Shown: piece after piece, positions 1-5,197 of the stretch
How positions within the stretch are numbered: the stretch's first letter is position 1
How the letters are laid out: each line of letters opens with the position of its first letter
NCBI GenBank assembly: GCA_030018715.1
Contig: JASEHN010000252.1
Location: 1-5,197 of the forward strand
Direction: 5' to 3'
DNA from: Thermodesulfobacteriota bacterium
GTDB taxonomy: Bacteria; Desulfobacterota; SM23-61
DNA length: 5,197 nt
Made by a program: the position numbers and the translations under genes
Notes under the pieces: generated by a model
Told to the model about the DNA's origin: nothing
The model's database searches: none
What the model saw: only the letters and a program-made list of their open reading frames with translations

Positions 1-123
1 ATCTATCACTGTGAATTCATCAATTTATTCAAAAGTGAAGGCGGGCAAGGCGAGCTTATCTATTGATTTATTCAGTAGGGTCTGGTAAAGAGATTGTAAA
101 AGTATTGAAAGTGAGAGGGAGTT
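1..123. other. Leader region of the flavoprotein gene; possible tail of an upstream gene
   Basis: No complete gene fits here. Two + strand frames are open from the left edge. Frame 1 ends at TGA 64-66 (21 codons, last residues SEGGQGELIY) and frame 2 ends at TAA 86-88. Either could be the 3' end of a gene that starts outside the window, but the pieces are too short to recognise. If frame 1 is real, it ends 57 bases before the flavoprotein start, a spacing compatible with an operon. I see no convincing sigma-70 promoter: TTGATT at 63-68 is followed at 17-base spacing only by TAAAGA, a poor -10 match. A purine-rich stretch (GAGAGGGAG, 113-121) just ahead of the ATG at 124 serves as the ribosome binding site. 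Confidence 0.3.
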
Positions 124-1728
124 ATGGAAATCATCAAAACGGATGTTCTGGTTATTGGAGGGGGAGGGGCCGGCATGCGGGCGGCCCTGGCTGCCAAAGA
201 AATAGGGGCCGAAGTTCTCCTGGTCTCGAAGACTCCTATCGGGAAATCCACCTGTACTTATTTATCGGCAGGAGCCTTCACCCTGGCAACAGATGGATTT
301 TCGAAAGAAACCCACTTGCAATTAACCCTTCAGGCAGGTAAGGGAATAAATGTGCGGGATTTTGCCGAGATCCTGGTAAATGAAACGCCCGAACGAGTCC
401 GGGAATTGGAGCTTAGTGGCTTGGTTGGAGAATGGCAGAAGGGGAGGTTTCGTTGCCTGGGTAAGCCGACTGCTGCTGGAGCGCCTTTGGCCAACATCCT
501 GGCCGAGGCTGTTAGAAAGCAGGGAGTTTCTGCAATGCCCTGGATTATAGTCTCTGAACTGGTGACCGAATCAGGAAAAGTGGCGGGGGCATTGGGGTTC
601 GATTTTCGAAAGGGAAAGACAATCGCCTTCCTTAGCAAAGCCGTAATCCTGGCCAACGGGGGAGGGGGAGCCCTGTACTCGCGCCATGATAATCCGGTAC
701 GCGCGACCGGTGATGGATATGCCTTAGCCTTCCATGCCGGCTGCTCACTCCGGGATATGGAGTTTGTCCAGTTTATTCCTGTGGGCTTAGCCGAACCTAA
801 TAAACCTGCTTATCTCCTTTCTCCTCCCTTAGCGGACATGGGAAGGATAATCAATTCATCAGGGGAGGATATTCTGGAGAAATATCAGATCACGGAGAAA
901 CCAGTAGCGGTCCGTTCAAGGGATTCGTTTTCCCTGGCCATCTTCAAAGAGGAGATGGAAGGAAGGGAGGTGTTTATCGACCTGAGGTCGCTATCGGAGA
1001 AGGATTGGCTACAGGATAGCCTGGCCCGGGGACAGCGGGACATGCTGATGAAACAACTCTCCGGTTCAGTAAAACCCCTGCGCATCTCTCCCATGTGCCA
1101 TTTTTTTATGGGGGGAGTGTCAGTAAGCCAAAATGGGGAGACGGGGATTGACGGGCTCTACGCCGCTGGTGAAATAGCTGGCGGGCTTCACGGGGCCAAC
1201 CGGCTGGGCGGGAATGCCCTGGGTGAAACCCTGGTTTTTGGATATCGCGCCGGGAAAGCGGCAGGGGCATGGGCCATTGAACAGGATTGGTTAAAGGGAT
1301 CTCAAGATTTGCTCAACGTGCGTCTTGATTCTTTCCGGAAGAAATTGGTAGCCAGAACCGCGGGCTTGGCGCCCAGAGTCATCCGCAAAAAGATTGGAGA
1401 GCTTCTCTTAAGAGATGGAGGAATCTTGAGAGAGGAAAGCGGATTGTCTTTTGCTTTGGAGGCCTTGAAGAGAATAAAGCAAGAAGATTTGCCGCAGGCC
1501 AGGACCGAAAGCCCGAAGGAAATCCTCGAGAAAATGGAAGTAGAAAACGCTCTCCTCGTAGGAGAAATGATCGTAAGGAGCGCACTGGTGCGAGAGGAAA
1601 GCCGGGGAGCCCATTTCCGGAGGGACTTCCCAAAAACTGACGACGAATATTGGAAGGGAAACATTGTCCTGAAAAAATCGGAGGGGGCTATGGATATTGA
1701 ATTCCGCCCCCTCGCAACACTGGGTTAA
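124..1728 (+). CDS. FAD-binding flavoprotein, fumarate reductase/succinate dehydrogenase/L-aspartate oxidase superfamily
   Basis: This 534-residue predicted cytoplasmic flavoenzyme transfers hydride between FAD and a small, probably carboxylate, substrate. Visible features in order: the N-terminal dinucleotide-binding loop GGGGAG (residues 12-17) after a hydrophobic strand; the SK dipeptide (35-36) closing the second strand; the RATGDGYALA helix near residue 195-205; R266 in SRDSFSLA, at the position of the catalytic arginine; H326 in CHFFMGG; AAGE (347-350); and HGANRLGGN (356-364) with R360. The helical C-terminal domain ends in the family-typical SRGAHFRRDFP. The histidine that binds FAD covalently in FrdA/SdhA is absent (TCTYLSAG at 43-50), so FAD is probably non-covalent, as in NadB. 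The usual HPTG is IPVG (218-221), and the TEG/RGEGG loop is SPP...ADMGR (233-241), so the substrate is uncertain. No iron-sulfur or membrane subunit gene follows. Length is near normal for NadB. The start is set by the purine-rich site just upstream and by the correct distance to the FAD loop. NadB, FrdA or a separate paralogue are all possible; I favour the last. Confidence 0.9.
   Translation: MEIIKTDVLVIGGGGAGMRAALAAKEIGAEVLLVSKTPIGKSTCTYLSAGAFTLATDGFSKETHLQLTLQAGKGINVRDFAEILVNETPERVRELELSGLVGEWQKGRFRCLGKPTAAGAPLANILAEAVRKQGVSAMPWIIVSELVTESGKVAGALGFDFRKGKTIAFLSKAVILANGGGGALYSRHDNPVRATGDGYALAFHAGCSLRDMEFVQFIPVGLAEPNKPAYLLSPPLADMGRIINSSGEDILEKYQITEKPVAVRSRDSFSLAIFKEEMEGREVFIDLRSLSEKDWLQDSLARGQRDMLMKQLSGSVKPLRISPMCHFFMGGVSVSQNGETGIDGLYAAGEIAGGLHGANRLGGNALGETLVFGYRAGKAAGAWAIEQDWLKGSQDLLNVRLDSFRKKLVARTAGLAPRVIRKKIGELLLRDGGILREESGLSFALEALKRIKQEDLPQARTESPKEILEKMEVENALLVGEMIVRSALVREESRGAHFRRDFPKTDDEYWKGNIVLKKSEGAMDIEFRPLATLG
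1681..1713 (+). other. GC-rich inverted repeat at the 3' end of the flavoprotein gene
   Basis: GAGGGGGC (1681-1688) and GCCCCCTC (1706-1713) are perfect 8-base reverse complements separated by 17 bases. They lie inside the last 16 codons of the flavoprotein gene, with the stop codon 12 bases beyond the second arm. In RNA this would form a stable stem. No run of T follows, so it does not look like a standard intrinsic terminator. It could protect the 3' end of the transcript, or it could be a chance product of codon choice. Confidence 0.4.
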
Positions 1729-1890
1729 ATAATGAAACGATCGGGAAGATGTAGGGAGGATTCAATAATAGCGCTGTAAGTAAAGCCGCTGCGATGGTAA
1801 AGAAAAGGCCTGACACAATATCCCTGCCAGAACCCCTTTAGGACTCGATGCAAAATGACGATAAGCCTTTTTGAAGCGACCTAAAAAATC
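1729..1890. other. Non-coding spacer between the flavoprotein gene and the pilB promoter
   Basis: I find no gene, RNA gene or clear terminator here. A 15-codon reading frame (ATG 1732 to TAA 1777-1779) has no ribosome binding site. A purine-rich AGGGAGG near 1753-1759 is not followed by a usable start codon. The stretch just before the -35 box is rich in A and T, which could help promoter activity, but this is an inference. Confidence 0.5.
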
Positions 1891-1919
1891 TTGACACTCC
1901 ATTGTAATTCTTATATATT
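1891..1919 (+). promoter_or_regulatory. Predicted sigma-70-type promoter of pilB
   Basis: A perfect -35 box TTGACA (1891-1896) is followed after 17 bases by TATATT (1914-1919), one mismatch from the -10 consensus TATAAT. Transcription would start near 1925-1927 and leave a leader of about 27 bases before the pilB ATG. A short tandem AACTAACTAA (1921-1930) covers the predicted start site. I see no sigma-54 (-24/-12) element, although pilin genes in related bacteria often use one. The promoter places pilB in a transcription unit separate from the flavoprotein gene. Confidence 0.7.
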
Positions 1920-1940
1920 TAACTAACTAAATTGACTCTT

Positions 1941-1947
1941 AGGGGAG
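1941..1947 (+). promoter_or_regulatory. Ribosome binding site that fixes the pilB start
   Basis: AGGGGAG lies five bases ahead of the ATG at 1953. An in-frame TTG at 1932 would add seven codons, but those codons would run through this site and begin almost at the predicted transcription start. The ATG is therefore the better start. It gives the N-terminus MSVRLGELL, in which the conserved RLG motif sits at residues 4-6, as is usual for the family. Confidence 0.75.
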
Positions 1948-1952
1948 AAAAT

Positions 1953-3650
1953 ATGAGCGTCCGATTAGGAGAATTGCTGGTGAGTAAGGGATTGATCACC
2001 GCAAAACAACTGGAGGACGCACTACAGGAACAAAAAATCTCCGGGAACAAGCTGGGTTCTTCTTTGGTAAGACTCGGTTTTATAGCCGAGAAGAATCTCG
2101 TCTCTTTTTTAAGCCGGCATTATGGCGTCCCGGCCATCGATCTGTCCGAGGCCCAGATTGACCTGGATGTGATCAAAATGATCCCCCCGGACGTTGTCTT
2201 CAAGTACCAGGTCATCCCCATCAAACGAATTGGTTCCACCCTGCGGGTGGCCATGAGCGACCCCTCAAACATCCTGGCTATCGATGACATTAAATTCCTG
2301 ACCAGCTGCCACGTAGAAGTGTTCGTTTCCACCGAAAGCGCCATCAAGGCGGCCATCGATAAATTCTATGATTTTTCCGATTCTTTAAAGGATATCATGG
2401 ACACGATGGATGAAACCGATAAGATGGAGCTGTTGGAAGATAGCGAAGAGGTCGATGTCCGGGAATTACAGCAAGCATCTGAAGATGCTCCCGTAGTGAA
2501 ACTTGTCAACCTGATTCTCAACGAAGCAATCAAACGCAAGGCCAGCGACATTCACCTCGAACCCTATGAAAAAGTCTTCCGGGTACGCTTTCGCGTCGAT
2601 GGGGTGCTCCTGGAATTCATGAAACCTCCCATGAAACTCAAAAATGCCATCATCTCCCGGGCGAAAATCATGTCCAAATTGGACATCGCCGAGCGCCGCC
2701 TGCCCCAGGACGGGCGCATCAAATTGAAATACGGGAAAGATAAAGAGATGGATTTCCGAGTCTCTGTGCTGCCGACCTTGTTCGGGGAAAAAGTGGTCAT
2801 GCGCTTGCTCGATAAATCCAACTTGCAGCTCGACATGACCAAACTGGGTTTCGAGGAGAAACCCCTAAAAGACTTCAAAGAAGCGATCTATAAACCTTTC
2901 GGGATGGTGCTGGTCACCGGGCCCACTGGAAGCGGCAAAACTACCACACTCTATTCCGCGCTCGCCGAGTTAAATCGGGTCACCGAAAATATTTCCACTG
3001 CCGAGGATCCGGTGGAATTTAACCTCATGGGCATCAACCAGGTGCAGATGCATGAAGAAATTGGTTTAACTTTTGCCAGCTCCCTGCGTTCTTTTCTGCG
3101 CCAGGACCCTGACATCATTATGGTGGGGGAGATTCGCGATTTTGAGACCGCGGAGATTGCTATCAAGGCCGCCCTCACCGGCCACCTTGTTCTGAGCACG
3201 CTGCATACGAACGATGCTCCCAGCACAATCAACCGCTTGCTGAATATGGGCATCGAGCCTTTTCTGGTTGCCTCATCGGTGAATTTGATCGCTGCCCAGC
3301 GCCTGGCCCGGAAGATCTGCGATTCCTGCAAGCAGCCCATCCAGGCCTCCCCGCAAATGCTTCTCAATCTGGGAGTTCCTCCGGATGACATCCAAGGATT
3401 TACCTGCTACAAGGGGGCAGGCTGCTCGCGCTGCAACAATACGGGTTATAAGGGGCGGGTGGCCCTCTATGAAGTTATTGCCATAAAGGAGGAGATTCGG
3501 GAGTTGATTCTTCAAGGGGCATCGGCAACGGAGATCAAGAAGGAATCGATGCGCTTGGGCATGAAAACCTTGCGGCAGTCCGCTCTGACGAAACTAAGGG
3601 AAGGCGTCACGACCATCGAAGAAGTTTTGAAAACTACGGTTGAAGATTAA
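1953..3650 (+). CDS. pilB: Type IV pilus assembly (extension) ATPase PilB
   Basis: PilB is the cytoplasmic hexameric ATPase that powers pilus extension by acting on the platform protein PilC. The 565-residue protein is full length for the family. Residues 4-27 and 33-56 form two 24-residue motifs of MshEN type (RLG...Q, then KLG...H) separated by five residues, a known c-di-GMP-binding arrangement. An acidic linker follows (about 140-175), then the N2 domain (about 185-300) with ASDIHLEPYE and FRVRFRVDG. The ATPase core has Walker A GPTGSGKT (323-330), the Asp box AEDPVEF (350-356), Walker B ending GEIRD (392-396) and the His box TGHLVLSTLHTN (409-420). A zinc site is formed by C456xxC459 and C491xxC494, typical of PilB/GspE and absent from PilT. 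All catalytic motifs are intact. The gene has its own promoter and is followed after 173 bases by pilC, which argues for PilB over GspE; a type II secretion GspE remains a less likely alternative. Confidence 0.95.
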   Translation: MSVRLGELLVSKGLITAKQLEDALQEQKISGNKLGSSLVRLGFIAEKNLVSFLSRHYGVPAIDLSEAQIDLDVIKMIPPDVVFKYQVIPIKRIGSTLRVAMSDPSNILAIDDIKFLTSCHVEVFVSTESAIKAAIDKFYDFSDSLKDIMDTMDETDKMELLEDSEEVDVRELQQASEDAPVVKLVNLILNEAIKRKASDIHLEPYEKVFRVRFRVDGVLLEFMKPPMKLKNAIISRAKIMSKLDIAERRLPQDGRIKLKYGKDKEMDFRVSVLPTLFGEKVVMRLLDKSNLQLDMTKLGFEEKPLKDFKEAIYKPFGMVLVTGPTGSGKTTTLYSALAELNRVTENISTAEDPVEFNLMGINQVQMHEEIGLTFASSLRSFLRQDPDIIMVGEIRDFETAEIAIKAALTGHLVLSTLHTNDAPSTINRLLNMGIEPFLVASSVNLIAAQRLARKICDSCKQPIQASPQMLLNLGVPPDDIQGFTCYKGAGCSRCNNTGYKGRVALYEVIAIKEEIRELILQGASATEIKKESMRLGMKTLRQSALTKLREGVTTIEEVLKTTVED

Positions 3651-3823
3651 TTAAATTGTATAGGGCTTTCCTTTTTTCAACTTTAGTGTAGCCTGCAGCT
3701 GGATCACTTTAGACGTTTGACATATTCTTTACTTTTTCTTAATCAGGGTTTTAAAACTCTGTGATCTCTGTGCCCTCTGTGGCTAATTTTAATTAAAAAC
3801 CGATAGGGTTTTGGGAGGAGCAG
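3651..3823. other. Non-coding gap between pilB and pilC
   Basis: The 173-base gap holds no gene. It contains an isolated TTGACA (3717-3722) without a fitting -10 box, a repeat-rich segment (3745-3812, described separately), and the pilC ribosome binding site GGAGG (3814-3818). No hairpin followed by a T run is visible, so read-through from pilB into pilC is plausible. The gap is unusually long for two genes whose products work together. Confidence 0.6.
3745..3812. repeat. Triple CTCTGTG repeat with flanking palindromes and 8-bp direct repeats
   Basis: Three exact copies of CTCTGTG occur at a 9-base period (3757-3763, 3766-3772, 3775-3781). A perfect 10-base palindrome GTTTTAAAAC (3748-3757) touches the left side, and a perfect 12-base palindrome TTTTAATTAAAA (3787-3798) lies to the right. 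The 8-base word AGGGTTTT occurs at both ends (3745-3752 and 3805-3812). Similar CTCTGTG/CCTCTGTGG strings recur between genes in various bacterial genomes as far as I recall; that is memory, not a search. The function is unknown. Confidence 0.6.
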
Positions 3824-5038
3824 ATGGAAGTTTATGTCTGGGAAGGGCGATCCCGTAAAGGGACGATTGAAAGGGGAGAGATTGAAGCCGCTAACGAAGC
3901 TGCGGTAAGATCGCATCTCCGCAGGCAGCAGATCCAGGCGATTAAGATCCAGGCTAAGCCCAAAGACATCCTGAAAGGAATTACTTTATTCAAGCGGAAA
4001 AAAGTCAATGAGAAGGAGATTGTTATCTTCACCAGGCAATTCGCCACGATGATCGACGCCGGCCTGCCGTTGGTTCAGTGCCTGGAAATTCTTTCCAGCC
4101 AGCAAGATAATCCGTTTTTTAAAGAAACCCTCATCCGGGTTAAAGGAGATGTGGAGGCCGGGTCCACCTTCGCGGACGCCTTGCGCAAGCACCCGAGAGT
4201 TTTCAATGATCTTTTCTGCAACCTGGTGGCTGCCGGAGAAGCTGGTGGAATCCTGGACACAATTCTTAACCGACTGGCCGCTTACATAGAAAAGGCGATG
4301 AACCTGAAGAAAAAGGTCAAAGGCGCCATGGTTTACCCAGCCGCGGTCATGGCCATCGCCCTAATCGTCGTTGCCAGCCTCCTGATCTTCGTGATTCCTG
4401 TCTTCCAGAAGATGTTTGCCGATATGGGGGGAACCCTCCCTGCGTTTACTCAATTGGTTATCAATCTGAGTGAATTTATGCAGCGGTATTTCCTCCTCGT
4501 GTTAGCTTTACTCGTTGCTCTTTTCTTTTTTTTCAAACGCTACTACCGGACCGAATCAGGCCGGGAAACCGTTGACAGCTCCCTGCTCAAAATTCCCGTT
4601 ATTGGAGAACTGATCAAAAAAGTGGCCATCGCCAAATTCACCCGCACCCTGAGCACGATGCTTTCCAGCGGCGTTCCCATCCTCGAAGGTCTGGAAATCG
4701 TCGCTCGCACTTCCGGAAACAAGGTCATCGAGAAGGCTATTTTGAAGACGAAAGTGAGCATCAGCGAAGGAAAAACCATCGCTGAACCCCTGGGGGCCAG
4801 CGGAATTTTCCCCCCCATGGTCGTGCAGATGATCTCTGTGGGGGAATCCACCGGCGCCCTGGACTCAATGTTGAGCAAAATCGCCGATTTTTTCGATGAC
4901 GAAGTGGACGCAGCCGTTGCTGGCCTCACTGCTTTGCTGGAACCGCTACTGATGGTTTTCCTCGGAGGAGCCATCGGAGCTTTGGTCATAGCCATGTACC
5001 TTCCCATCTTTCAGATGGCCTCCATTGTGGGGGGCTAA
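3824..5038 (+). CDS. pilC: Type IV pilus inner-membrane platform protein PilC
   Basis: PilC is the polytopic inner-membrane protein that couples the PilB motor to pilin assembly. The 404-residue length is typical. It has two GspF/T2SSF domains: the first begins at FTRQFATMIDAGLPL (69-83) and the second at the matching KFTRTLSTMLSSGVP (271-285). Both continue with the family's conserved glycine and glutamate helix turns (AAGEAGG in the first, SVGESTG in the second). Three membrane segments are visible: about 172-194, 222-237 (ending FFFF, then KRYY) and 374-396, the last preceded by the conserved LLEP (371-374). A cytoplasmic N-terminal extension (1-65) rich in charged residues fits PilC. The start ATG has GGAGG five bases upstream. 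The gene lies downstream of pilB on the same strand and is probably transcribed with it. GspF of type II secretion is the alternative, but I see no other gsp genes. No truncation or frameshift is visible. Confidence 0.95.
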   Translation: MEVYVWEGRSRKGTIERGEIEAANEAAVRSHLRRQQIQAIKIQAKPKDILKGITLFKRKKVNEKEIVIFTRQFATMIDAGLPLVQCLEILSSQQDNPFFKETLIRVKGDVEAGSTFADALRKHPRVFNDLFCNLVAAGEAGGILDTILNRLAAYIEKAMNLKKKVKGAMVYPAAVMAIALIVVASLLIFVIPVFQKMFADMGGTLPAFTQLVINLSEFMQRYFLLVLALLVALFFFFKRYYRTESGRETVDSSLLKIPVIGELIKKVAIAKFTRTLSTMLSSGVPILEGLEIVARTSGNKVIEKAILKTKVSISEGKTIAEPLGASGIFPPMVVQMISVGESTGALDSMLSKIADFFDDEVDAAVAGLTALLEPLLMVFLGGAIGALVIAMYLPIFQMASIVGG

Positions 5039-5081
5039 CCTGCCTCTACGGAAAAGGCTTAGGTGGTTGCCAAAGCGGTAA

Positions 5082-5101
5082 GCTGAAAGTTTTTCTTCAG
5101 C
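5082..5101 (+). terminator. Small hairpin downstream of pilC, possible weak terminator
   Basis: GCTGAA (5082-5087) and TTCAGC (5096-5101) are perfect 6-base reverse complements around an 8-base loop that itself contains TTTTT. No T run follows the second arm, so this is a poor match to an intrinsic terminator. It lies 43 bases after the pilC stop codon, where the end of a transcript could be expected. Confidence 0.3.
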
Positions 5102-5127
5102 CGTCCGTTTCTGGAAAAACCTCGAGA

Positions 5128-5197
5128 ATGGACATCATCAAAATTGATGATCTCGTAAAAAGTCAAAATTGGGATGGCAAAGTAAAAAGCTCCATAT
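5128..5197. repeat. Probable dispersed intergenic repeat, cut by the window edge
   Basis: The segment starts with a near-perfect palindrome, ATCATCAA/TTGATGAT (5134-5141 and 5144-5151). It continues with CTCGTAAAAAGTC and a second GTAAAAAG 27 bases later (5155-5162 and 5182-5189). I recall strings such as TTGATGAACTCGTAAAAAGTC as recurrent intergenic repeats in deltaproteobacterial genomes; this is recollection, not a search. A reading frame from ATG 5128 stays open to the window edge (MDIIKIDDLVKSQNWDGK...) but has no good ribosome binding site, so I treat it as incidental to the repeat. The right end is outside the window. Confidence 0.45.

Noticed and set aside
13..30. Possible copy of the right-edge repeat at the left edge (TTCATCAA)
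   Set aside because: Only about eight bases match the recalled repeat in reverse orientation, and the GTAAAAAG part is missing.
63..341. 92-residue + strand reading frame overlapping the flavoprotein start
   Set aside because: It overlaps the flavoprotein gene in another frame, has low-complexity G/R/S-rich composition, and no recognisable motif.
1732..1779. 15-codon reading frame just after the flavoprotein gene
   Set aside because: No ribosome binding site, no recognisable sequence, and easily expected by chance.
1932..1952. TTG start for pilB seven codons upstream
   Set aside because: The extension would run through the ribosome binding site and start next to the predicted transcription start; the ATG at 1953 fits better.
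2951..3391. Long - strand reading frames opposite pilB, and similar ones opposite the other genes
   Set aside because: They are antisense to intact, well-recognised genes, have no ribosome binding sites or known motifs, and reflect codon usage of the real genes.
3717..3745. Possible promoter for pilC with perfect TTGACA
   Set aside because: At 16-18 base spacing the -10 candidates (such as TAATCA) match the consensus poorly, so a separate pilC promoter is not supported.
5128..5197. Start of a further gene downstream of pilC
   Set aside because: Only 23 codons are visible, no good ribosome binding site precedes the ATG, and the DNA looks like a repeat.

Overview
The window holds three complete genes, all on the + strand, with short spacers between them. 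It looks like a bacterial chromosome segment, most likely from an anaerobic deltaproteobacterium (Desulfobacterota). That assignment is an inference. It rests on the classical PilB/PilC pair of the Geobacter/Myxococcus kind, a stand-alone fumarate-reductase-family flavoprotein typical of anaerobes, and an intergenic sequence at the right end that I recall as a recurrent repeat in such genomes. No database search was possible.

Layout. Bases 1-123 are leader sequence, perhaps with the last codons of an upstream gene. Bases 124-1728 encode a 534-residue FAD-binding protein of the fumarate reductase / succinate dehydrogenase / L-aspartate oxidase superfamily. Its FAD framework is intact, but part of the usual dicarboxylate-binding pocket is replaced. 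A perfect 8-bp GC-rich inverted repeat lies in the last 50 bases of this gene. Bases 1729-1952 are non-coding and end in a good sigma-70-type promoter and a ribosome binding site. Bases 1953-3650 encode PilB, the type IV pilus extension ATPase, with an N-terminal two-motif module resembling the c-di-GMP-binding MshEN domain. Bases 3651-3823 are a non-coding gap with a triple CTCTGTG repeat and two AT palindromes. Bases 3824-5038 encode PilC, the inner-membrane platform protein. Bases 5039-5197 are non-coding, with a small hairpin and the probable dispersed repeat.

How the genes work together. PilB and PilC are direct partners: PilB hydrolyses ATP on the cytoplasmic face and is thought to drive PilC, which feeds pilin subunits into the growing pilus. 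They are probably co-transcribed from the promoter ahead of pilB. The retraction ATPase gene pilT, often found between pilB and pilC, is absent from this window. The flavoprotein has no visible functional link to the pilus genes and is separated from them by the pilB promoter.

Overall this is a mostly ordinary region; I found no new multi-gene system. The points most worth checking are the altered active site of the flavoprotein, the probable c-di-GMP-responsive end of PilB, and the two repeat-like intergenic elements.
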